A stretch of DNA of 9,231 nucleotides from Verrucomicrobiia bacterium (GTDB lineage: Bacteria; Verrucomicrobiota; Verrucomicrobiia; CAIQCK01), in assembly GCA_026417675.1 (NCBI GenBank), contig JAOACV010000053.1, positions 1 to 9,231 of the forward strand. Reading direction: 5' to 3'. A program made the position numbers and the translations under genes. Shown piece after piece: positions 1-6,808 of this stretch. The stretch's first letter is position 1; each line of letters begins with the position of its first letter. The notes under the pieces are model-generated. The model worked only from the letters and a program-made list of their open reading frames with translations. It ran no database searches and was not told where the DNA came from.

Positions 1-1
1 G

Positions 2-430
2 GGCGCGTTGGAGCCGGCGTTGCTGGAACTGAAGGACGGCCGCGTCTGGATGCTCATCCGCACCAGCCGCGGCCGGTTCTGGGAATCCTTCTCGACCGAC
101 GGCGGCCTGACGTGGTCGGAGGCGAAGCCGACCGCGATGGAGTCCGCGCACGCGCCCGGCCATCTCGCGCGGCTGGCCGACGGTCGCATCGCCTTGGTGT
201 GGAACCGTCCGCAGAAACGCCGGGGCGAACTGCATCTCGCATTCTCCAGCGATGAAGGCCGCACATGGACGCCGTCGCTCGTGCTGGCCAAAGGCAGGCA
301 GGTCACCTATCCGTTCGCGATCGAGATCGAGCCGGGCGATCTCTGGATCGGCTACCACGACGTGCCGAAGGGCTGGATGTTCCCACGGGCGCGACACGTT
401 CGCATCCCCGCTCGGATTCCACAGCCTTGA
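2..430 (+). CDS. Sialidase-like BNR-repeat protein, C-terminal part (5' end outside window)
   Basis: The reading frame is open from the left edge and ends in TGA at 428-430, so only about the last 142 residues are visible. They contain two Asp-box motifs, STDGGLTW and SSDEGRTW, the SxDxGxTW signature of beta-propeller sialidases (BNR_2 type). Between them is a line of the family type, with LARLADGRIALVWNRP. The opening residues GALEPALLELKDGRVWM also fit the part of the propeller that precedes an Asp-box. By family knowledge such proteins are exo-acting glycosidases or related glycan-binding enzymes, often exported. The catalytic Asp and Arg residues and any signal peptide would lie upstream, so true sialidase activity cannot be judged. 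A sulfatase follows 42 bases downstream on the same strand, which suggests joint action on a sulfated or sialylated glycan. Fold assignment is fairly sure; the substrate is unknown. Confidence 0.8.
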   Translation, partial: GALEPALLELKDGRVWMLIRTSRGRFWESFSTDGGLTWSEAKPTAMESAHAPGHLARLADGRIALVWNRPQKRRGELHLAFSSDEGRTWTPSLVLAKGRQVTYPFAIEIEPGDLWIGYHDVPKGWMFPRARHVRIPARIPQP

Positions 431-472
431 CCCGGAGGTCATCCGTCAACAGTATCCCGGCAGATTACCCTC

Positions 473-2377
473 ATGAAAAGGACGCTGATTCTCGCGTTGA
501 CAACCGTGGCTCTGTCTTGGGCGAGCGCGCACGGCGAAACCGCCCGACTCCCCAACATTTTGTGGCTCACCTGCGAGGACACCGGGCCGGAACTGGGTTG
601 TTACGGCGACCGCTACGCCCACACGCCGAACCTCGACCGGCTGGCCGCGCGCGGGCTGCGTTACCGCGCTTGCTGGTCCAACGCCCCTGTCTGCGCGCCC
701 GCCCGCACCGCCATCATCAGCGGCGTGTATCCCACCGCGACCGGCTCGGAGCACATGCGCAGCATGCTGCCGATGCCGGCGTTCATGAAGATGTATCCGC
801 AGTTTCTGCGCGAGGCGGGCTACTACTGCACCAACAACAGCAAGGAAGACTACAATCTCCAGAAACCGTCCGGCGTCTGGGACGAATCCTCCGGCAAGGC
901 GCACTACAAAAACCGCCGGCCCGGCCAGCCTTTTTTCGCCATCTTCAACAACACCGTCACCCACGAGAGTGGCATCCGGCGCCGGCCGCACACGCTGGCG
1001 CACGACCCCGCCAAAGTCCGCATTCCCGCCTATCATCCGGACACGCCCGAAGTGCGCCGCGACTGGGCGCAGTATTACGACAACATCACCACGATGGACA
1101 CGTGGGCCGGCGAACGGTTGCAGGAACTCGCCGACGCCGGGCTTGCGGACGACACCATCGTGTTTTTCTACGGCGACCACGGCTCTGGCATGCCGCGCAG
1201 CAAACGCTGGCCCTACAACTCCGGCCTGCACGTCCCGCTCATCGTGTTCATCCCGGAGAAGTTCAAGCACCTCGCGCCGCCCGAATACAAGGCCGGCGGC
1301 GTCAGCGAGCGGCTCGTGGCGTTTGTGGACATCGCGCCGACCCTGCTGAGCCTCGTCGGCATCCAGCCGCCCGACTGGATGCACGGCCGGCCGTTCATGG
1401 GCCGGCACATCGCTGCCGCACCGGAGTTCCTGTTCGGTTTCCGCAGCCGCATGGACGAACGCTACGACTGCGTCCGTGCCGCGCGCGACCAACGCTACGT
1501 CTATCTGCGCCACTTCATGCCGCACCGCATCTACGGCCAGCACTTGGCCTACATGTTCGAGACGCCCACCACGCAGGTCTGGAAGAAGCTCTACGACGAG
1601 GGCAAGCTGAACGCCCCGCAAACGTTCTTCTGGGAGCCGAAACCCGTCGAGGAACTTTACGACCTCGAAACCGACCGCGACGAAGTCAAGAACCTCGCCG
1701 GCTCGCCGGAGCATCAGCCGATCCTGCAACGAATGCGCGCCGCGCTACATGAGTGGCAGCTTCAGACGCGCGACATCGGCCTGCTCACCGAAGCCGAGAT
1801 CCACAGCCGCTCCGAAGGCCGCACACCCTATGAAGTCGCCCACGACGAGACAAAATATCCGCTCAAGAAAATCCTCGCCGCCGCCGAGCTGGCCAGTGAC
1901 GCCAAACGCGGCGGACTGACCGAACTCCAGAGCCTTCTGCGCGACGACGACAGCGCCGTGCGTTACTGGGCGGCTGTCGGTTTGCTCATCCGCGGCCGGA
2001 ACGCGGTGGAGTCCTCGCGCAGCGCACTGACCCAAGCGTTGGTTGACGCCGCCCCCAGCGTCCGCATCGCCGCCGCCGAGGCGCTGGCGTGCCACGGCAA
2101 CCTCGACGATCGCAACCAAGCCTTGGCCGTCCTTGTCGCCGCCGCCAACGTGCAGAACAACCCTGTCCCCGTGGCGTTGCACGCGCTCAACGCGCTGGCC
2201 AATCTCGGCGACAAAGCCGCCAGCGTGAAACCCGCCATCGCCGCCCTGCCCGCCACCGGCCAGCCCGCGCCCGAACGGATGAACGGCTACATCGGGCGCA
2301 TCCTCAAAGACTTTGGCGGTGGCGCGGACGATTCCGCGGCGCCGGCCAAGAAGGCCCGCAAGCGAGCGAGGAAGTGA
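473..2377 (+). CDS. Exported Cys-type (FGly) sulfatase with C-terminal HEAT-like repeats
   Basis: The protein has 634 residues. Residues 1-21 form a Sec signal peptide (KR, then a hydrophobic stretch, then SAHG before ETAR), so it is probably periplasmic. Residues about 27-430 are an alkaline-phosphatase-fold sulfatase. PNILWLTCEDTGP carries the N-terminal metal ligand region, with E35-D36 in place of the usual DD. C74-A-P-A-R78 is the CxPxR motif whose cysteine becomes formylglycine. N159-N-T-V-T-H164 and Y-G-D235-H236-G are metal or active-site segments, with K244 after them. ELYDLETDRDEVKNLA (396-409 region) is the usual C-terminal sulfatase signature. Residues about 480-600 are alanine/leucine-rich helical repeats of HEAT type (AVRYWAAVGLL, SVRIAAAEAL, VALHALNALANLG), and the tail KKARKRARK is very basic. 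The overall pattern resembles heparan N-sulfatase-like (SGSH-related) bacterial sulfatases, but the substrate is inferred only. Maturation needs a formylglycine-generating or anaerobic maturase encoded elsewhere. I see no good Shine-Dalgarno sequence; the start is chosen from the signal peptide. Confidence 0.93.
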   Translation: MKRTLILALTTVALSWASAHGETARLPNILWLTCEDTGPELGCYGDRYAHTPNLDRLAARGLRYRACWSNAPVCAPARTAIISGVYPTATGSEHMRSMLPMPAFMKMYPQFLREAGYYCTNNSKEDYNLQKPSGVWDESSGKAHYKNRRPGQPFFAIFNNTVTHESGIRRRPHTLAHDPAKVRIPAYHPDTPEVRRDWAQYYDNITTMDTWAGERLQELADAGLADDTIVFFYGDHGSGMPRSKRWPYNSGLHVPLIVFIPEKFKHLAPPEYKAGGVSERLVAFVDIAPTLLSLVGIQPPDWMHGRPFMGRHIAAAPEFLFGFRSRMDERYDCVRAARDQRYVYLRHFMPHRIYGQHLAYMFETPTTQVWKKLYDEGKLNAPQTFFWEPKPVEELYDLETDRDEVKNLAGSPEHQPILQRMRAALHEWQLQTRDIGLLTEAEIHSRSEGRTPYEVAHDETKYPLKKILAAAELASDAKRGGLTELQSLLRDDDSAVRYWAAVGLLIRGRNAVESSRSALTQALVDAAPSVRIAAAEALACHGNLDDRNQALAVLVAAANVQNNPVPVALHALNALANLGDKAASVKPAIAALPATGQPAPERMNGYIGRILKDFGGGADDSAAPAKKARKRARK

Positions 2378-2524
2378 CGGGAACCTTCAAATTCCAGTCT
2401 CCAAACTCCAAGCAAGCTCCCAGCCACCAGCTCCGACGCGCTTGTTGCTGACAGGAGTGCGTTGGGGATTGGGGCGAAGTTCCCTGGGAATCCAGATGTT
2501 GAGAATTGGAGCTTCGGCCGCCCC
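2378..2524. other. Convergent intergenic region with TCCA-rich tract
   Basis: This 147-base gap lies between the stop codons of the sulfatase and the small minus-strand gene. Bases about 2393-2434 are a low-complexity tract of TCCA/CCAA/CCAG units (ttccagtctccaaactccaa and its continuation). At 2480-2490 there is an 11-base palindrome, ttccctgggaa, whose one-base loop is too tight for a normal terminator. No T-tract hairpin and no gene is evident. The TCCA tract looks like a dispersed non-coding repeat, but only one copy is in the window, so this cannot be tested here. Confidence 0.35.
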
Positions 2525-2923
2525 TCAGCCTTGCTCGCCCGTTATCTCTCGCGCGGTTTCCCGCCGCTTGGTCAACCGTTGGAGGATTGCTTCGACTGTG
2601 AAATACTCCATCCAAAGTCGCTCCCGCGTTTCGGCGGCCCAGGCGTTCAATCGGTCGCGATAAACCCCGTCAATCGCGTTGATGCGGTCGGTGATGGCCG
2701 TCAACTCCTCTCGCAACGAAGCGGCGGCATCGAGCTGAAAGGGGCCATAGCGCGCGTCGGGGTTGGCGAGGTAAGCGGCCACCGACCGCGCCACGAAAGC
2801 CTCGTCCACCAAGCCGGGCGACGCATATTCGCCCGGTGGCGGCTCCAGGGGGCCGCGCGACGCGCAGGACAACACCGGGCGGCTGTTATCGCGGCGAAAC
2901 AAATCCAGTTGCCGGGCGCTCAT
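2525..2923 (-). CDS. Uncharacterised 132-residue protein coupled to the restriction-modification gene
   Basis: The ATG at 2923-2921 overlaps the TGA of the upstream restriction-modification gene (2922-2920) as ATGA, the classic arrangement for translational coupling. This fixes the start even though the frame stays open further upstream. The product begins MSARQLDLFRR and ends AREITGEQG. Residues 1-35 are proline- and arginine-rich and probably flexible (RGPLEPPPGEY). Residues about 38-56 (LVDEAFVARSVAAYLANPD) and about 65-130 look helical, with heptad-like leucine/isoleucine spacing in LREELTAITDRINAIDGVY and a basic end (QRLTKRRETAREI). There is no signal peptide, membrane segment or catalytic motif that I can recognise. 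Codons are GC-rich at third positions, like the neighbours, so it is probably a real gene. I do not recognise the family. Its coupling implies a role in the same system: a subunit, specificity or regulatory partner, or control protein. No helix-turn-helix is obvious. Confidence 0.75.
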   Translation of the reverse strand: MSARQLDLFRRDNSRPVLSCASRGPLEPPPGEYASPGLVDEAFVARSVAAYLANPDARYGPFQLDAAASLREELTAITDRINAIDGVYRDRLNAWAAETRERLWMEYFTVEAILQRLTKRRETAREITGEQG

Positions 2924-5900
2924 GCGGTCCACGAGACAGCCGCGTTTTTCGCGCGCCGGTAGTTGGCGTCCAGGTCCGGCGTCAGCAGCAGCAGCGCGGC
3001 GAGACGGCGGGCGGTGTGGGTGACTTCGCGGGCCTCCTCCGCCGTGAGCGCGCGGCCGAGTAATTCGTGCTCGCGGTAACTGAGCCATTTCTTGAGGACT
3101 TGGTAGCCGCCGATGGTGAAGTTCCAGACTTTCTCCGGCACGTTGCGCCAATAGGCCGTCTCGTTGAGATAAACATCGTGCGTGCTCTTGCCGAGCAACG
3201 CCACGGCTTGCTTGGACGGCTCCTCCTCCTTCGTATAGCCGCGCGTCAGCAGCTTGCCTTTGCCCGGCATCGTCACGCCCTCCTTGCCCGCGTGGCCCCA
3301 GCCGGTCGTGACGCGGAAGTCCGCCTCGCCGGTGAAATGCAACTCCGCGATGCCCCTCAACTCCGGTCGCACTTTGCCGTCCGCGACGCCGGGCACGGGC
3401 TTCTCGGTGTCGAGCAACGCGGCGATCTGCCGGCCCAGCTCGGCGGACGCCTCCAGCGCGCGCTTGGAGTCGGGCAGCGGCACGCGCGGCCAGTCCTGCC
3501 GGATGCCGTCGGCGTTCTCGGCGAGGTAAGCGGGCGCGTAGCCGATGGCCAGCGCGTGCAGCCAAATCAACGCCGCTGTCTCCGCGTTCGCGTCGGGATT
3601 TCTGATCCCCAGCTTCGCCAGATACGCGCGGGCGGCGGGCGAAAGGTTGGCAGTGACCTTGCCGCCCGCGCCATAGGCCGGACTCGCCTCGTGCACAATG
3701 CCCGCAAACTCGCCGTTGCCGGCGTCTTGTTTGCGCGCGGGCTTGGCGCCGTCGCGAAGCCGCAACGGAAAGTAATAGGCATGGCCTCGCAGGAAGTCGT
3801 TGTCGCCCAGCAGCGGCGTGTAGAAGAAAGGCACGCCCTCAGGGCTGGCGACGCCGGCCGGCCGGCTCATCAAGAAAGCGTTGCCCTCCCAACACTGCGC
3901 CCAAAGTTTGGGACGTGGCTCGTTCCAGAGCGGTCGCACGGCGCTGTAGTAGCACCAGCGAACGTCGAACGGACGCAACGCGTAACGACGGAGGTGATCA
4001 GTCTGGAACTTCTCGGCGGCGAGCACTTTGGCGCGGGCCTTCTTCGCATCAAATCGGCCGGCGTCCTCCGTCAGGCCCGTGCCCAGCGCCTTTAACTCCT
4101 CCCAGGTGACTGTCGGGTCGTAATACTTCAACATCCGTTGTCGCAGCGCCTTCGGGTCCGTATCCATCAACGCGCCACCTCGCTTTTCCATCAGCCCGTT
4201 GCTGGGTGGTTCCGCGCAAAGTTCCGTCAGCTTCGGCCATTTCAAGTAACGCTTGCTGACTCTCGACGGCTGAAACGTGAACCGATCTTCGTCGGCGGGT
4301 TCGACGCAACGGTATTGCTGGTCGAATCGGCGGTCATCGAGGCTTTCGAGCAGGTCCGCCCGCTTGGTCACGCCCCAAAAGTCGCGGTAAAGCACTTTCG
4401 GCGCTTTCGCCCGTTTCAGCTTGCGCACCATCAAGCAGACAGCCGTCCCGACACGGATGCCTTCGCGGTTATATTCGGTCGAGAATACAGATGGGTCGGG
4501 CTTGCCATCGGGTGTCAGCTTGCCTGTCTCGCGGCTATCGCCGTTCATGCAGTCGAACCACAACGTGTCGAATTCCCGCAAAAACCGTTTGCGCATCACG
4601 ACAAACGACGGTTCCGACAAGTAGGAGAAGTTCGAGATGAACGACACAATGCCACAACCGGTTTTCTCCGCGATCTTGCGCTCCGCGATCCGGAAGAAGC
4701 GGATGTAGAGGTCGTCGAGGTTGAACTTTTTGATGCCCCATTCTTTGACCAGCCCCTCCTTGTAGGGTTCGACCAAGCCTTGCTCTTCCTGCGGGCTGAC
4801 GCCAGCGTAGGCATTGTAGGGCGGGTTGCCGAGGATGACGAGGATGGGCGTCTTGGTCTTGACCTCGCCGGCGCCTTTGCGCTCGGCTTCCAGTTCGGGC
4901 CAGTTGGCCAGATGCGGATTGTCGCCGGCGAAATCCCAGCCGGTGAGCGAATTGGTGAGGAAGATGCCGGCGCGCTCGTGTTTCTTGTCGTCCAGCGGCA
5001 CGCCGAGGCTCTGGAGCAGCAGGCTGATTTGCAGGTGCGCCACGACGAACGGCGCGGGCAAAATCTCGAAGCCATAGACGCGCTTCATTGCCGCCTGCTT
5101 GGCCTCGGCCAGCGCCAGCCCGCCCTCGCCCTGCTCGGCTTGGAGCGTCTGGACGATACGCCGCAGGACCTCGACGATGTAGGTGCCCGTGCCGCAGCAC
5201 GGGTCGAGCACGAAAACGCTCTTGTCAGCCAAGCCGCTTGGAATTTCCAGTTCCTCCCGCAGGACGGCGTCCACGCGGGCGACCTGATACTGGACGATCT
5301 CCGGCGGCGTGAACCAGACGCCGAGCTGCTTGCGCAGTTCGGGATCGAACGCTTCGAGGAACGGCTCGTAGAAATACTGCACGGCGTGCGTTTCGAGGAA
5401 CTTCTCGAAAAACGCCGCGCGGTTGACCCGGTTGAGCGCGGCCGCGGTCCAGTCCAGGACGTCTTCGAGGCCCAGCGGGCGCAGCTTCGCCGGGTCGGCG
5501 ATCTGGTGGAACAGCGCGGCGATCATCGGCACGTGCAGCGTCCACGCGGCGGCGCGCCAGTCGAAGGCGTCGCGACGGGCTGGGTTCTGTTTGTGCCAGA
5601 GCACCCACGCGGAGAAGACGCCGTAGAACAGCGTTTGCACGAGCGTCGAGCGGAAGAAATGCTCGCCGCGCGCCTGCTCGAACTTCATGCCGAGCGACGC
5701 CTCCAGCGCGGCGCGGACGGCATGGAGCGCGGGCAGGTCGGCGGCGGCTTCGACGCGGACGCGGGCGTCGCGGGCGTAGGAGCCGAGGAAGAAAGCGAGG
5801 TCCTTCGGATTGGTGAGCGGCGCTGCGTGGAGCAGCGCGCGTTTGAGAAACTCTACAAACCGCTCGCCGAGCGCGGCGTCGGTCGCGCGCCGGTGTTTGG

Positions 5901-6360
5901 CCGCGGCCCAGAAGGCGGCTTCGTCCGGCGCGAGGGCGAACGATTCCAGCCGCAGCGTCTGGCCGGTGGGACCGCGTTGAAGCAGACGAAATTCCCGGTA
6001 GTTGGTGAGCAGCAAGAGGCCGTAGTGGCGAAGATAGTCGCTGACTTGCGCTGTGCCGGCAATCGCGTCGAGATCGTCGCCGGGGGCTTTGACTTCCATG
6101 ACGCCGCGGGACGGGACCTGTCCCAGCAGCGGTTGTTCTTCGTCGGAATGTTTGGTCTGGTCGGGCGTGAAGAAGCCGCCGTCAGGCAAGCCCGCGCCGC
6201 TGTTCTTGAGTTGGATGAGGCAACGGACTTTCGGGCGCAGGGTTTGGCCGACGGCGTTAAGGAGGTTGGCCAGCGCCGGATAGCCGGAGGTTTCCTTCAC
6301 AACCGCGCCGGACGCGCGGAGGATGCTGAGTTCCTCTAAATAAGTCTCCAGCGGCGTCAT
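2920..6360 (-). CDS. Single-chain type ISP-like restriction-modification enzyme (nuclease-N6-adenine methylase-ISP C-terminal), no helicase
   Basis: The protein has 1146 residues from ATG at 6360 (MTPLETYLEEL); a TTG at 6426 in the same frame is less likely. Residues about 20-140 form a PD-(D/E)XK-type nuclease: P59-D60-G-G-F followed by M-E89-V-K91-A-P, then TAQVSDYLRHYGLLLLTN, fitting the D...ExK metal site. Residues about 140-340 are a helical connector. The methylase core follows: V-W-F-T-P-P-E-I-V near 348-356 (motif X-like), L-D387-P-C-C-G-T-G-T393 (SAM motif I), Y-G-F-E-I-L near 429-434, and N512-P-P-Y515 (motif IV, the N6-adenine catalytic tetrad). The C-terminal third carries features of the ISP C-terminal region, such as LRPFDVRWCYY, RPLWNEPRPKLW and FTIGGYQVLKKWLSYRE. 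By family knowledge it should methylate and cut DNA at an asymmetric site. Known type ISP enzymes such as LlaGI are about 1500-1600 residues and have a RecA-like helicase; none is seen here. It overlaps the next gene by ATGA. Confidence 0.9.
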   Translation of the reverse strand: MTPLETYLEELSILRASGAVVKETSGYPALANLLNAVGQTLRPKVRCLIQLKNSGAGLPDGGFFTPDQTKHSDEEQPLLGQVPSRGVMEVKAPGDDLDAIAGTAQVSDYLRHYGLLLLTNYREFRLLQRGPTGQTLRLESFALAPDEAAFWAAAKHRRATDAALGERFVEFLKRALLHAAPLTNPKDLAFFLGSYARDARVRVEAAADLPALHAVRAALEASLGMKFEQARGEHFFRSTLVQTLFYGVFSAWVLWHKQNPARRDAFDWRAAAWTLHVPMIAALFHQIADPAKLRPLGLEDVLDWTAAALNRVNRAAFFEKFLETHAVQYFYEPFLEAFDPELRKQLGVWFTPPEIVQYQVARVDAVLREELEIPSGLADKSVFVLDPCCGTGTYIVEVLRRIVQTLQAEQGEGGLALAEAKQAAMKRVYGFEILPAPFVVAHLQISLLLQSLGVPLDDKKHERAGIFLTNSLTGWDFAGDNPHLANWPELEAERKGAGEVKTKTPILVILGNPPYNAYAGVSPQEEQGLVEPYKEGLVKEWGIKKFNLDDLYIRFFRIAERKIAEKTGCGIVSFISNFSYLSEPSFVVMRKRFLREFDTLWFDCMNGDSRETGKLTPDGKPDPSVFSTEYNREGIRVGTAVCLMVRKLKRAKAPKVLYRDFWGVTKRADLLESLDDRRFDQQYRCVEPADEDRFTFQPSRVSKRYLKWPKLTELCAEPPSNGLMEKRGGALMDTDPKALRQRMLKYYDPTVTWEELKALGTGLTEDAGRFDAKKARAKVLAAEKFQTDHLRRYALRPFDVRWCYYSAVRPLWNEPRPKLWAQCWEGNAFLMSRPAGVASPEGVPFFYTPLLGDNDFLRGHAYYFPLRLRDGAKPARKQDAGNGEFAGIVHEASPAYGAGGKVTANLSPAARAYLAKLGIRNPDANAETAALIWLHALAIGYAPAYLAENADGIRQDWPRVPLPDSKRALEASAELGRQIAALLDTEKPVPGVADGKVRPELRGIAELHFTGEADFRVTTGWGHAGKEGVTMPGKGKLLTRGYTKEEEPSKQAVALLGKSTHDVYLNETAYWRNVPEKVWNFTIGGYQVLKKWLSYREHELLGRALTAEEAREVTHTARRLAALLLLTPDLDANYRRAKNAAVSWTA

Positions 6361-6397
6361 GCAACTATTTAGGCGGTGCGCGGACGAGATGCCAAGA

Positions 6398-6426
6398 CTT
6401 ATCTGGCCGCACTTTTTGGCGAGCAA
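6398..6426 (-). promoter_or_regulatory. Possible sigma-70-like promoter for the restriction-modification gene
   Basis: On the minus strand TTGCTC (6426-6421) is followed after 17 bases by GATAAG (6403-6398). This is a fair -10 (four of six) and a weak -35 (three of six), with correct spacing. Transcription would start near 6390 and give a leader of about 30 bases before the ATG at 6360. No strong Shine-Dalgarno is present in that leader. Promoter consensus for this phylum is poorly known to me, so this is only a candidate. Confidence 0.25.
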
Positions 6427-6641
6427 CCCAGCCGGGTTTACGCTGGTTTATCCGTCCCATGCGCGTGACCATGGTGATGGCAACACTCCCAGCGCATTTT
6501 ATTTATCCGCGCGAGATCGGGTTCGCGCAGGAACTGCCCAATGCCATCAGCGGGAAAGACGCGCCGGATCGAGTTGAGGCGGCAGGGTGGCGCGCATCGG
6601 TGACACTGCGTGGCCCCAGGCCGTTTCCTCGCCTGTTCGGA

Positions 6642-6710
6642 TGGATCGCGTTCTCCGAGCGCGATTCCACGAGCGGAGGTTGATCATCGCGTTACGGAGA
6701 ACGCGATCCA
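6642..6710. repeat. REPIN-like inverted repeat (two mutually complementary hairpins)
   Basis: The outer arms 6642-6657 (tggatcgcgttctccg) and 6695-6710 are perfect 16-base reverse complements separated by 37 bases. Inside them 6660-6665 (cgcgat) pairs with 6686-6691 (atcgcg). Each half also folds alone: 6642-6650 with 6660-6669 (one bulge), and 6686-6693 (atcgcgtt) with 6700-6707 (aacgcgat) around a six-base loop. Two hairpins that are also inverted copies of each other is the organisation of a REPIN, a non-autonomous repeat mobilised by RAYT transposases. The ten-base core GGATCGCGTT occurs again at 7901-7910 in another hairpin. No transposase is present in the window. It could alternatively be a terminator or attenuator, but there is no T-tract. 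Confidence 0.6.
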
Positions 6711-6790
6711 CCCCTGAGCTTGCTTTCCGCTTTCCCTCCGGCGGCCGGCTCGTGTAGTCTGCGCGGCGCGTTTGGAGTTGAAACCCTAGC

Positions 6791-6798
6791 GGAAGGAG
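6791..6798 (+). promoter_or_regulatory. Strong ribosome binding site of the isomerase gene
   Basis: GGAAGGAG lies ten bases before the ATG at 6809. It contains a near-perfect anti-16S match and decides this start over any internal ATG. It is clearly stronger than the sites in front of the other plus-strand genes here, suggesting efficient translation. Confidence 0.8.
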
Positions 6799-6808
6799 AC
6801 ACGAAACC

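Larger units (their letters stand above)
6361..6808. other. Divergent intergenic region, 448 bases
   Basis: This is the longest gene-free stretch. It separates the minus-strand restriction-modification gene from the plus-strand isomerase and must hold both promoters. It contains a candidate minus-strand promoter (6398-6426), a double-hairpin repeat (6642-6710) and the isomerase ribosome binding site (6791-6798). A short plus-strand frame at 6459-6683 lacks a ribosome binding site and recognisable protein features and runs into the hairpin repeat, so I do not call it a gene. Nothing resembling a tRNA or riboswitch is evident. Confidence 0.5.

Noticed and set aside
265..1752. Long frames overlapping the sulfatase on both strands (plus 265-1752, minus 446-1729)
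   Set aside because: The sulfatase frame has the signal peptide, CAPAR and GDHG motifs; the others show only low-complexity Arg/Ala/His composition.
2480..2490. Palindrome ttccctgggaa as a terminator for the converging genes
   Set aside because: Five-base arms with a one-base loop and no T-tract are too weak.
2924..3565. Upstream extension of the 132-residue gene in the same frame
   Set aside because: This part overlaps the conserved C-terminal region of the restriction-modification protein and has Arg/Ala-rich nonsense composition. The ATGA overlap gives a better start.
4138..6339. A 733-codon open frame on the plus strand opposite the restriction-modification gene
   Set aside because: The product is rich in Arg, Val, Gly and Glu with no domain I recognise, while the opposite strand encodes clear nuclease and methylase motifs. 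Long antisense frames are common in GC-rich genes.
6361..6426. Extending the restriction-modification gene to a TTG start at 6426
   Set aside because: The additional 22 residues are not domain-like, and ATG at 6360 gives MTPLETYLEEL. The extra stretch also contains a plausible -10 sequence.
6459..6683. A possible 74-residue gene in the divergent intergenic region
   Set aside because: It has no ribosome binding site, no recognisable family and no hydrophobic core pattern, and its 3' end falls in the hairpin repeat.
6640..6712. CRISPR repeat or attachment site at the inverted repeats
   Set aside because: There are no regularly spaced direct repeats or spacers and no integrase or cas gene in the window.
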